Part shown: one piece after another, positions 10,700 through 21,800 of the stretch
Layout of the letters: every line of letters starts with the position of its first letter
Numbering within the stretch: the stretch's first letter is position 1
Assembly: GCF_905404315.1 (NCBI RefSeq)
Contig: NC_066267.1
Coordinates: 7,516,501 to 7,580,500, forward strand
Source: Leptidea sinapis
Taxonomy: Eukaryota > Arthropoda > Insecta > Lepidoptera > Pieridae
Length of the DNA: 64,000 nt
Direction of reading: 5' to 3'
Notes under the pieces: generated by a model
Seen by the model: only the letters and a program-made list of their open reading frames with translations
Told to the model about the DNA's origin: nothing
Database searches by the model: none
Position numbers and translations under genes: made by a program

Positions 10700-12400
10700 T
10701 GATATATTATATATTCCCCCTTTTTCACAAATACCGTGTGTGCACTTAGCTAATTCAAGTTCATTCTTTAATTTAACCTAGAATTGAGAACGGTGCTTCA
10801 ATATTTCCTCGAAATAATTCAGCATCGGTACGTTTTCCAAGCTTGATAAGCTACTAAAATCTTTGAATTCAGGTAGAACTACTACTACTAAAATAACTTG
10901 ACGCAGATCAAGACGCGAAACAATATTATTTGACATACATACAAAAGTTTAGGTCTTTTATTTATCGATTGAGGTAGTACGTAGTCTGTTGGGTCAGCTA
11001 GTCAGTAATATAATAATTCAAAGAATCTTCCCGCTCTTCGTATGTTCAGTAAGCTTTTTACCTTAGGGCTGCAAAGAGCTTTCAGCCCGTCTTCGCCTTT
11101 TGTATTAAAATAATTTCTTAGAATACAATTCAAACATAATAAATTATGTGAAATTAAAAATACATCATATTATGTACCTATCTTTCTCAGCTAACAATTA
11201 CTGTTTCACAAAATCAAGTAGGTACTTAAAGCATTTAATTCTGCGTCTATTCATGTTCGCATTTCCAAATATTTGTTATAAAACATGTTTCCAGTTAGCT
11301 TTGTACGTGATTTGGAATTAATTTAACGGTTTTGTTACGTCGGCTACTTTGCTAAATTACAAAACCGTATTCGTGGCAAATATAATCCGGCTGTATTTTA
11401 TAAAACTAAATGGTCTATCTATTTGATGATTATCTTTCACTGGCAAGTTGCTTGTGATAAAGTAAATCATAACTGTAAATGGTCAACAATGATAGATTAA
11501 GACCAGAATTCTGAAAAGCATGTTTATTATATACATTTACTAGCCCACCCGTTTCGCCCGCAAATATTTTTTTATTTCATCTTGTTACAAATACAATCAA
11601 AAAATTAGAAGCCATTAACCATCTTGGATAAATTACGCATCGAATTGTGGTAGTTTCATGTCGATATGATCTGTGGTCTAAACCTAAACTAAGGTGTGAA
11701 AGAGCCTCAAACGTACACCATTTTCATTATAATATAAATAATAGATAGATATAATATTATGGTCAGCGGTTTATTTTACTTTCTGTATGTAGCATTAGGT
11801 TGTATGTCAAGCAAAAATTGAATTTATATGAGCAAATATGACATGTACATATTTATAAAGCAAATATTAGTCAGTATTTTCTGGCACAGGACAGCGAAAA
11901 AAATATTATCATTACCTTCACTAACTACTGCTACACAGAAGTCAACCTCTGGCATTTAAGTAAGCCATCTAGTCATTCCGTAGAAGTACTTCCATTATAT
12001 AAATCATAGTGTCTTTTTTTATTATAGTTAACATCTCATTTCAGAACAGCTTTTTTCAGAGAACATGCTAGTAGCGACCCACCTTTATAGTAGCTCTATC
12101 TCAATCCCTGAAGAGTTATAAAATAGCACATTTACCATGTGTTATATTTGCAATTGTTTTTCATGGACGTTGGACTTAGTTCAAAGGTATTAATTACATC
12201 AAATTGACTACTTAAGTTAGTGTAAAATAAATGAGGAATGAGTTGTAGTATGTTCTACACACGGACTTACAATATACTATCACATAGATAAACAAAGTAT
12301 ACAAGACAGAAGAGTAGAAAGAAGAAGACGGAGATAGAGATGGAAAAGCCAGCCACGATTAGCTCTTGAGCACATATTGACAAAACAAAATTAGTCACGC
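10700..12400. other. No gene recognised
   Basis: AT-rich intergenic sequence. The missing 5' exon(s) of the membrane-protein gene may lie here or in 12720-13880, but none could be supported. Confidence 0.4.
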
Positions 12401-12410
12401 ATTTACCAGC

Positions 12411-12720
12411 GGGAGGCTCCTTTGCACAGGATGCCGGCTAGATTATGGGTGCCACAATGGCGCCTATTTCTGCCGTGAAGCAGTAATGTGTAAGCATTAC
12501 TGTGTTTCGGTGTGAAGGGCGCCGTAGCTAGTGAAATTACTGGGCAAATGAGATCTAACATCTTATGTCTCAGGGTGACGAGCGCAATTGTAGTGCCGTT
12601 CAGAGTTTTTGAGTTTTCAAGAATCTTGAGCGGCACTGCATTGTAATAGGCAGGGAGTATCAATTACCATCAGTTGAACGTCCTGCTCGTCTCTTCCCTT
12701 CTTGGCAGAAAAAAAACCCA
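12411..12720 (+). mobile_element. SINE-like repeat family E, near-complete copy
   Basis: Runs from GGGAGGCTCCTTTGCACAGG to CGTCTCTTCCCTTCT plus an A-run, with the family's inverted GAGCGGCACT pair. Confidence 0.7.
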
Positions 12721-12970
12721 TCGGACCGTCAGGTTGTCTCTACACAAGTACATTCTAAGGTTACGGTTCCAAGTATAACGAGTGATGGTAAAGCTATTGA
12801 ACACGAGTGTGTATGGCGAGGCTAGCTAAATAAACTTTTGGCTGGCCTTCGTCATGTGTCCTTGTCATTCTTTCAGTGTGGACAAAGTTTAAAGAGGTTG
12901 AATAACGTTTAACCCGTTTTATATTATAGATGTACTCGTATGGTTTATAAATATATCATAGCCTCGATTC

Positions 12971-13195
12971 AAATTCAAATTCAAATATTTTTATTCAAAA
13001 TAGGATTTAAAATCACTTATTGAACGTCAAAAACTACCACCCATTCAAAAGAGACTGCCTCAGACCTGAGCCATGGGCGCAAGAAACTCAGCGAGCTTTT
13101 TTTTATATAAAATATGGATTACATTGTGATATCGTACAATTAACATTTATAATTAAAGAGCCTGAGGCATTCGCTTTATTCCCAGTCCTGATGAT
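12971..13195 (-). pseudogene. LINE 3' tail, family B
   Basis: Starts with the ATTCAAATTCAAATATTTTT tail and shows the CAGACCTGAG segment seen in the other copies. Most of the coding end is lost. Confidence 0.65.
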
Positions 13196-13199
13196 GGAC

Positions 13200-13880
13200 T
13201 AGGTACATATTACAAAGTAGAATTAAAAGAAATTAAGCGCACGTGAATCTAATGTCGCTAAGTGATAGTTTTTATTATTATATATATAATAATATTTTGC
13301 CACACCACATAATGTAGAAGAATAAGTTATTTAAAAACAGTTCCTAACGATGATTATTACATAATGAAAATTTAAGACTTATTAAAACTAATTACAAAAA
13401 AGATACAAAAGTTTAAAGAGCCTTATCTTTAGTTTAAAGCCTTAAGTTTAAAGAAACTTATCGATACAAAAATAACCTTTCTATTTGGTTATAGCATTCA
13501 TTGTGTGTTCTACAAGCTCTGATCAGAAATCCATTCTTAGAATAATAAGTCCTAACGAATGACACTAAAAATATTTGATTGGTGGAGCGATGACTTATTG
13601 TTGGACATTTGAAGCTAAGCACTAAGTAGGAGTGGAGAGTCAACAAAGTTATTAATTATTTTGTACAAGAACGTCTGATCTGTGTGTTCACGCCTTAATT
13701 CTAGAGTATGTAACTGCGGCACGGAGTCCCCAAATTTGTATCCTAGTACTTAAAAAAATATTGTGGCACATTCTGCGATTTGAAAGAACTTGCCAGGCAT
13801 TTCTGCGCCCAGTATTGCATCACCTTCTACTTAAAACTGACCATACAAACGTTGTGAAAATAATACGTTATGCATTTCAG
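13200..13880. other. No gene recognised upstream of the membrane-protein exon
   Basis: No phase-matched exon or promoter could be identified. Confidence 0.4.
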
Positions 13881-14005
13881 GGTACTCACATTCATCTTAT
13901 CGTGCTGGTTGGTGTTGGCTGTGTGTGTTGGAGCAATAATAGCAACAGTCGCTGGTATTGCTTACGGATACAACTACTGTTTAGCAGAATATTTAACTCT
14001 ATATA
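13881..14005 (+). CDS. Membrane-protein gene, transmembrane exon
   Basis: Acceptor TGCATTTCAG, donor ATA|GTTAGT. Enters needing one base to finish a codon and leaves with one base. It encodes a strongly hydrophobic stretch of about 23 residues and a Tyr-rich flank. Confidence 0.6.
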
Positions 14006-17000
14006 GTTAGTAGTTTTATGATCATAAATTCAAATTCAGACTCAAATATTTTTATTCAAAATAAGATTAAAAATCACTCATTGAAAGTCAAAAAGTACCA
14101 CCCATTCCAAAAGGTACGCCTCGGACCTGAGAAGAACGGACGCACTAAACTCAGCAGGATTCTTCTTTTTAATAAAAATATGGTTACAATGTATAATCTT
14201 ACAATAAAATTTATTATTTAATAGCTTGTGGGCTCTATTCACAATCACTGGAATCATTAAGAAAGTCATTTATGTTATAGTAACCTTTACCATACAAACT
14301 TTTTTTAACAATTCTTTTGAATATCGTTTACATTTGTTTTGAACATTATCTGGGATCTTGTTGTAAAAGCATATACAACACCCCACATATATGGAGTTTC
14401 CGTTTGACTTGTTGATACTTCTTACCAGCTTCTTTACGAAAACAACTGATGCACAATTGATATGGGCAGGTTTTTACTTCACATGAGATGACTATATATA
14501 CCTTGCATATACTAATAGCCTCCAATATTAGTAGTACAATAGTCATTCAATTTGCAAGAGCATTATAAATAAAACGCTGATAAAGCATTAGTAATCACAC
14601 AAATGAGATAATTTCTACAGAATCTGCAGAAAGTTGATTGTTGGTTTGGGTCAACGCCTTAGCCAACTTCATCCCTAGGACCATAAATCTCAGTGCATAA
14701 TGTAAAAGGCTACGCCATTCATACAGGTGGCAATATTTGAGATACAATTGCTATGTGATACAGATTAAATATACTAACATTCAAAATATTACTTATTATT
14801 TCATCTTTTTTTTATGGAATAGGAGGACAAACGAGCGTAAGGGTCACCTGGTGTTAAGTGATCACCGCCGCCCACATTCTCTTGCAACACCAGAGGAATC
14901 ACAAGAGCGTTGCCGGCCTTTAAGGAAGGTGTACGAGTACGCGCTTTTATTTGAAGGTAACCATGTCGTATCATCCCGGAAACACCGCACAAGGAAGCTC
15001 ATTCCACAGCTTTGTAGTACGTGGAAGAAAGCTCCTTGAAAACCGCACTGTGGAGGACCGCCACACATCCAGATGGTGGGGATGATATCCTAATTTGTGG
15101 CGTGTCGTGCGAAGGTGGTGGAATCACATTATTCACAAAATAATTTTAATTTTTCTGCTGGTATACCTCAAAAGGTACAAAAATTACCAACTTCAAAGAT
15201 ATATATATACATTTAAAAATCAGTTAAAATAAATATGGTTTACAACATTTTGAATTTAGTGTCAATCTAAAGATGAAAATACCGATATTCAAAAGTCTTT
15301 TAAAATAATTAATGCAAAATATTGGTCTCAGAATTAATATTGTAGAGAATATTTTTTTTAAACCCAAATTATTCACAAAACGATTGAGTTCTGAGGTAAT
15401 ACATAGACTAATAATTATAATAGACTTGGATTCTTTCTTTCTGAAATTCGGTTGCAAAGAAGCGCCGGTTAATTCTGTAAGCTTTAACGCTATATCGCTC
15501 GCTGATGCATCGTAGATACTCACAAATAAACTAATTTATATTTTTCGTTTTAGAAAACGATCTTAATATTTATATGCGACGAGGGCAGGTTCCAGAGGCA
15601 CCTAAAATAAGAAGAATGGGCTTTGAAAATCTTGGTGAGTGAATTTTAACTATTTTTATATATATGCATAGTACATAATGAATTGTGAAGTAATTTACTA
15701 TAAACTGAGCCCTATTCTTACCATTAAATGACACAATAATAGAAAAACCACACGACGATTCCAGAAATTCCAGAAAACATGGAGAACTAGATTCAAGTAC
15801 TATCATTATAAGCAGTTTTAAAATTCGCAAAGGATTAATTAATTATGGTTGGATTCGTATATCGGTATCCTCAAGCAAAAAAGCATCAGATGACACGGTA
15901 GTTCGTGATTTCAAAACAAAAAACGAACATTGTGTTATTTAAGGTGTCGTGGAGTTAATAGTTGACAACAATTGGGTCCAAAACCTTATAGAGTTTTGTT
16001 ATAATATTAAGGCATTACGGGTGGATATTGTCTGATAGTAATAAAACAATTGTTTGTTTAGAAGGAATTGTAGATTATAAATCAAATCATCTTTATTATC
16101 TTGTTCTGTTCAATCATTTTCGAACTTCGTTCAAAAAATCGGCTTGAAGTATATGTCAGACATCCTGAATTTAAAAATGATTTGATTTTAATTGTCTTTC
16201 TAGATCTACTCACATCAGATGATAATTCAAACAACCCTGGTAATCAAGAAATTGAGGACGACGGGACACCTTTATCAGATACTTGGGCAAGAAGGCAAGA
16301 CACGAGACTATACGCAGAAAGACTGACAAAGTTTGCAGAGCACAAAGAAAATGATAATGATCAAGACAGCATACAGTATAAGGTAGATGATGCAGTTTTA
16401 AAAGAATAAAAAAAGTTAAAAAAAAAAGTTGGTTTGGTTGAAAAGATATTCCTGTCTTATCGAAGATAGATGAAAAAATTATATAATTTAACAAAATATT
16501 TTTTTGAAAAATGGAATAATTTTATCAAATTAATGTATTTTCATCGGTCCTCGATAAATCTACGACGTTTTTACGAAATCTGGCAGCATAAAGTGGGTCA
16601 AAATCACGCCCAAAATGAGTCGGTTACAAACAATCATAATAGACATTAAAAACATTTTCTAGAGTTAATACTGTTAACCAATGTGTTTTGTGTGTAACTA
16701 GCTGATGCCCGCGACTCCGTCCGCGTTGAAAAAGGGTTTTTAAAAATAATAAGCAAGTTTTGAATTGAAGATTATCTCATGTCTTAACTCCTGTTCCGGT
16801 TTCGATTTTCATTTTCCCGTTCACAACAGATTATATGAATCTTATTTCGAGGAAGATTTCTATGGCAAACTAAAACTACTATTGGTATAGTTATAGCTCA
16901 TCGATGAGCCATGCATTTTTTCCAGGATAAAATGTAGACTATGCCCTTTCACAAGCTCTAGCCTATCACTGTACGAAATTTCATCAAATTCGATTTAGTA

Positions 17001-18315
17001 GCTCCGGCGTAAAAGAGTAACAAACCAACTTCCATTCACATTTATAATATTAGTAGGGATTATTATATACAACTTAATAGAGTAAGACGCTTATCAGTAA
17101 GTATCACTCAAATAGTAATAATATTTAGTATATGATTTTAATAATAAAGCGTTTAATAAAACCTTGCAAGAATTAATATTCTCAGATTTATATTGATATA
17201 GATAGACTACAGTAAAAATGTAACTAAACATTTGGCAATCATCTGCAATTCAAATTACATTGTTTTTAGTTTTGAATACTTGTTCAATTTCACACCTGTT
17301 TCAGACACTAAACCACGAATTCAAAACAAAATCTTCACTTCACATAAAATCAATTTCTCGGGACCCTATGATTTCAACATCAGTTTGGGAGAGAGGTGTT
17401 TCGGAAATAGTGATGCGACACTATCAACCAATGCATGATATAGATAGAGCAAATAATGTGGACAATGATGAAAAACAAAAAACAAATAGATACAAAAATA
17501 CCGAGAACTCAGACGAAACAACTCAAACAATAACACCCGACATCAAAATAATGTTAGAAGATAGCACGAAAGGGTAAGCTGTTGGTGTGTTTATTATGAT
17601 GAGACACAATCAAGAGTGGATTGTTAATAATTTATAAATAAGAATTTTAAATTGAAATAAATATTTAATTTTAAATGCATCTTTTTCCTTTACTCTTTAT
17701 ACATTTACGTGTAACCGAAAAATATTGTAACGTCCCATTTTAAAAATGATCAAATTGATACCCAGGTGGACATCCTGTTGACTAAAGTCAGCACTTATTC
17801 GTAAATAATAATACATTTTGATATTAATTTTTGAAATTTAACGTAAAAAAAATTTAAATGACCATTAAAATTACGTTTTGTATCACCAATATTTATTATT
17901 TCTTAAATTATTATTTAAGGTGAATTAGTTTCAGATAGGCGCTTAACCATTTTTGTAATTATACATTAACACAATATTATTATAAATACGATGAGATATA
18001 TCTTTGGTGATCATTAATAAATTCAAAAAAACCTTCTAAGAAAAAAAGTCTAACCAAATTTAAATCTTAGGAGTGCCGCTTTCAATTTTTTGCTGCTTCA
18101 AGATTTCTGCATAAAATACTACACTTTTGGCAGCTACAAATATCATTTTAAAGAACTCAACATCTAGTAGACAATTAAAGCGCATAAAATACATTGATAA
18201 TTTTAATTATAGCAATACAAAGCGAATCAGAATTTGGGCACCAACACTTCTTCCTGCCATTCCTGAATATATCTCTGAAGAGCCTGACGAGGATCGCGTT
18301 TTCTACAGAACCTGA
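13881..18315 (+). CDS. Putative single-pass membrane protein with charged tail (partial gene, five exons seen)
   Basis: Exons at 13881-14005, 15554-15634, 16204-16382, 17305-17573 and 18134-18315 all carry AG acceptors and GT donors. The first four join in a continuous frame. The first exon seen encodes one hydrophobic helix (LTFILSCWLVLAVCVGAII and a few more residues), then GYNYCLAEY. The rest is hydrophilic and charged: acidic around EIEDDGTPLSD and rich in Asp, Asn, Lys and Thr later. This fits a short N-terminal or signal-anchor segment with a long tail, sidedness unknown. I recognise no family. The start exon is missing. The last exon does not join exon 4 in phase, so a small exon of length 2 modulo 3 may be missing between them, or exon 4 uses another donor. 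The gene ends tail to tail with the minus-strand TULIP-like gene. Confidence 0.6.
14028..14345 (-). pseudogene. LINE 3' tail, family B (in intron)
   Basis: The minus strand has the family tail (ATTCAGACTCAAATATTTTT) and a decayed TFLMIP coding end. It sits just after the transmembrane exon. Confidence 0.65.
14808..15122 (-). pseudogene. LINE 3' tail, family F (in intron)
   Basis: Same C-terminal remnant and 3' end as 7597-7862, extended slightly further 5' to the GGCGTGTCGTGCGAAGG segment. Confidence 0.75.
15125..15553. other. Intronic sequence, nothing recognised
   Basis: AT-rich. Open frames on both strands here are low-complexity overlaps of each other. Confidence 0.4.
15554..15634 (+). 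CDS. Membrane-protein gene, exon 2
   Basis: Acceptor CGTTTTAG, donor CTTG|GTGAGT, 81 bp, phases fit both neighbours. Encodes NDLNIYMRRGQ, then VPEAPKIRRMGFENL, a basic juxtamembrane-like segment. Confidence 0.6.
16204..16382 (+). CDS. Membrane-protein gene, exon 3
   Basis: Acceptor TTTCTAG, donor AAG|GTAGAT, 179 bp, leaves in phase 0. Encodes an acidic stretch (EIEDDGTPLSDTW), then RRQDTRLYAERLTKFAEHKE. If the donor is not used, the frame stops eight codons later. Confidence 0.6.
16698..17059 (-). mobile_element. Helitron-like non-autonomous element, second family
   Basis: On the minus strand it starts TCCCTACTAATATTATAAAT and ends with GGCATCAGCTAG, between a host A and T. The same ends occur at 22375-22743. 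Confidence 0.7.
17305..17573 (+). CDS. Membrane-protein gene, exon 4
   Basis: Acceptor GTTTCAG, donor AAAGG|GTAAGC, 269 bp. Enters in phase 0 and leaves with two bases. Encodes a Lys/Ser-rich start and a Thr/Asn/Asp-rich end (TENSDETTQTITPD). Confidence 0.6.
18134..18315 (+). CDS. Membrane-protein gene, probable last exon
   Basis: Acceptor TTTTGGCAG. The longest frame encodes LKNSTSSRQLKRIKYIDNF, then an Arg-rich and Pro-rich segment ending EEPDEDRVFYRT before TGA. This frame needs one base from the previous exon, but exon 4 leaves two; joined directly it would stop after 11 codons. AATAAA lies 17 bases after the stop. Confidence 0.5.
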
Positions 18316-18331
18316 TGATTAATATTATTTC

Positions 18332-18337
18332 AATAAA
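18332..18337 (+). terminator. Poly(A) signal of membrane-protein gene
   Basis: AATAAA 17 nt downstream of the TGA of the probable last exon. Confidence 0.5.
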
Positions 18338-18406
18338 TCAAATTTACAATCTCTAAAATCGTGTCTGATGTTAGTTTTATTTAATACCATTTTAAGGTCA
18401 ATAAAG

Positions 18407-18412
18407 TTTATT
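18407..18412 (-). terminator. Candidate poly(A) signal of the two-domain TULIP-like gene
   Basis: TTTATT on the plus strand (AATAAA on minus), about 210 nt past the minus-strand stop. A second one lies at 18376-18381. Transcript ends of the two convergent genes would fall within tens of bases of each other. Confidence 0.45.
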
Positions 18413-18623
18413 AATTCATTTGAGAGATAAAATTTGTGTTCACCATGGTCCATGCACCAGAGAAATTAATAAGCATTACTGGCTCATGCTATGGAGCATG
18501 CCATTATAAATAGTTAAATACAGAACAAGATTTATCAAAACAAATAAATATATTGTCAAGATTTAATAAGACATTAAAGTATCGTGACAATTTCAAATTC
18601 TATTTTTACTTTTCTTCTTATCT

Positions 18624-18897
18624 TCAAGGTAAGCCTTTCTTCTTTTTCTTTAGCTTTCCTATCTTTTGCCTTCCTATATTGCCTGAGGCTTGAACATTCC
18701 CCTCACCACTAGGGCTTAAGTCTTTTTTCATTGAACGGACATGTGTATGAGAATTTTGACAATTTTTGAATTGATGCAATAGATGTTCAGTTAAAACAGT
18801 TGATACCTCGTTTAATAAGTGACCACTTATTAAGGCATCTGCAATTAATCTTTCTCCTATACTTTTATTCAACCCCATAATTGAAAACTCCAAATTC
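18624..18897 (-). CDS. Two-domain TULIP-like gene, exon 11 (last)
   Basis: Acceptor CATTCCAG; completes a Gly codon from exon 10. Encodes the closing strand and helix of domain 2 (LEFSIMGLNKSIGERLIADA, then SGHLLNEVSTVLTEHLL) and a polar, Lys-rich tail to TGA. Confidence 0.75.
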
Positions 18898-21800
18898 CTG
18901 GAATGAGGAAATACATGTTACAATATTAAATACTTATACCCCCTTATTCATAATGGTCCGCTAACTTTAAACAGCCGCTTAGGAGTGTTTTTTCTCATTC
19001 TGACTTAGGTCAATAGAAGAAGACAGAGTGAGAATTAGCAATGCTTTAAGTTAGCAGACTATTATGAATAAGGGGGATAGTATTTAGATGAAAGTAGGTA
19101 ATGATTTGCGCGTACATGAATCATTACCTACTTTCGATATTGATAGAGTTGTTGTAAAGAAGAAAACTAAGTTAATAATATTTAGCAGACTTTGGTACAC
19201 TCAAATCCTTCATGGCAACTCTTTTTCATCATCAAAATCGAAAATTAAACGAGGTGAGAATTTCGCATTCACTATAAAGCAATTTCATGTCGTCAATTGA
19301 GACAACTAAATAAAATAGACACTTGCGACGCATTTACATGAAAGTAATTTATGTTCTCGAAATGTATTCCTTTTTCATTTTAATCAAATTATTAACACAA
19401 CTTCAGAAAACAATGACGTTGAGAGAGAAGAAACAGCAAGAGAAACTCTCCCTGTGTTCTTTTTTGCGCTATTGAATAATAATACTTTTAACAAAATGTT
19501 GCACCTACGTAAGACTCTAGAGTAACACTGAACAAGTGAGCCAAGTGAGTAAAAAATGATAAAGTTAAAAAAAATATGCGTGTGACTTTGGAAATATGTC
19601 TCAGAAAACATATACATTCCATTGAACAAATACATGCATTTTTCCGGGCAGGTTGATTAATTGTTTCCTTTCATTTCAACCTGCTACCAAAACGAAAGAC
19701 AGGTAGGTTATTGAAATGAACGATATTATTTGTCAGTGTCAATACTTTTCATACTTTCTTTTATTTCATTAATTACAGCTTTTGCCGTAGCTTGGCAAGC
19801 ATGTGAATTTAAATTAACAAGCTTTTTGAAACAACTTATTCTAACATAAGAGTGATATCAATCGACAAAGTGTAATTTATCTAAACGCTTTCTAGAAAAT
19901 TCAGTTTCAACGAACCGAACTTTTAATGAAAATTAATTTACAAAACTCAAAATTTACTTTTTGTTTTGTTTTTTGTATGTATTGTGCATGTACTTACGAT
20001 GTCTACGTTATCCGACTACCTGCGTTATATGAATCTAAATAAATCTTTGTCGTCTTTGTCATATTTTTCGAACACCTTTTTTTACGGAATAGGAGGACAA
20101 ACAAGCGTACGGGTCACCTGGTGTTAAGTGATCACCGCCGCCCACAATCTCTTGAAACACCAGAGGAATCACAGGAACGTTGCCGACCTTTAAGGAAGAA
20201 GTACGCGCTTATTTTGAAAGTACCCATGTCGTATCGTCCCGGAAACACCACACAAGGAAGTTCATTCCACAGCTGTGTAGTACGTGGAAGAAAGCTCCTT
20301 GAAAACCGCACTGTGGAGGACCGCCACACATCCAGATGGATCCACCTACCCCCAATCAACAAAATTTATCGAATGGTCTTTTCCATCAATACCAAACTCT
20401 ACGTTCATCGTCACATCACTGATCTCAGCAACAAAGGTGTTTACAGTTCGCTCGTCAACGCTCTTGGAGAAGTATTTGCCTTGGACCTGAAAATATACAT
20501 AGGTACATCAAAAAAAAATATTAAGATACCAACACCAAACATGTATGTTCGCACTCAATACTTTGCTGAAAATACCAAAGGAGGTGGACAAAAAATGTAG
20601 GTCTAATAAAAATCTAAGTCATTTAAAAATAGACATCTTCTAGAACAAAGGCTCAGCAGATATGAACAAAAGTTATGGAGGTTTGAAGATATTGTGTAAC
20701 TACGTCAAAATTGTTTTTGTGTATCTAAATATTGTCTCCAGTAGTTCATATACACAGAAACTTTAAAATAATAATGAATGAGTACATTTCTAAAATTCTT
20801 TACCTTTTTGTTATTGTTATTTGTAAGGTTTGGGCACATTTTGTCTATCTCCTTTTGGTTTTGATTTTCATTTTGAAAGGAATTTATTATGTTTTCATGA
20901 AATCATATTACAAATGTTCAAGTTAAACAGTTCCCAAATGCCACAGCATTTGAGATTGTAGACCTCAAATTTCCTTCATTTGATTTCATTTGAACTGATT
21001 TGATAATTTTAACCAAATTTAAATGACGTGTGGAGTAAGTACCTTATATCTTTTTGAAACATTAAATCGGTTATAGTCCTACAACTTCGTGCACGACCGT
21101 CTGACGCGTTGCCCTTTCCGGCAACACCACCGCTTTCATTTAGTACCCCCTCCCCGCCAGCGTCTGTCACCCCGTGGGACGGTCGCGCACGACGTTGTCG
21201 AACTATAGAAGCGACCGCGTTTCCGTTCAACAATTACTTTTCTGTTAGTACTGTAATTCCTTAAATATTTTACAAAATAAGATATGATCTGCTTTTTCAA
21301 ACCAGTTTCCAATCCAACATAGTTACTCGTATTTTCTTACCATCTCTACGCATGTGAACTAGCCCGTTCCATGGTTTACCAACCTGTATAAAATTATATC
21401 TTAGACTCTCAGCAATATTTAATGCGTCCAATTTGTAAGCTCCACCATTGTGCCCTGTATAGAGTGTATCCAAACCAAATAATTTAATGTTCTTCAGCAT
21501 TAATGTTGTTCTTTCACTCCTCCAGCGTTCTTTTTCCTAAAAATTAGAGAAAAAAAAATACTATTAGTACCTATCGATATATGATGTTGCACTTAGTTTG
21601 ATTAGATTTGATTTTCTGTTAGTCCAATGGACTCTAGGTTTGAAGAGACTTCAACTAGCAAGCGGTCCGAGATTCGAGTGTCCTCCGTAGACGCCCTGCA
21701 CCTGTGAGTTACATTTTCGGCCTCGGCCGAAAAGCCGTTACGGCTATCAGCACAGAGGAAGTTTTTAGTCAGTAGGCGGTGTTTACACCCGAGCCAATAT

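Noticed and set aside
21297..21383. Exon 9 extended to the GTAAGA donor
   Set aside because: The extension breaks the frame with exon 10; the GTTGGT donor keeps it.
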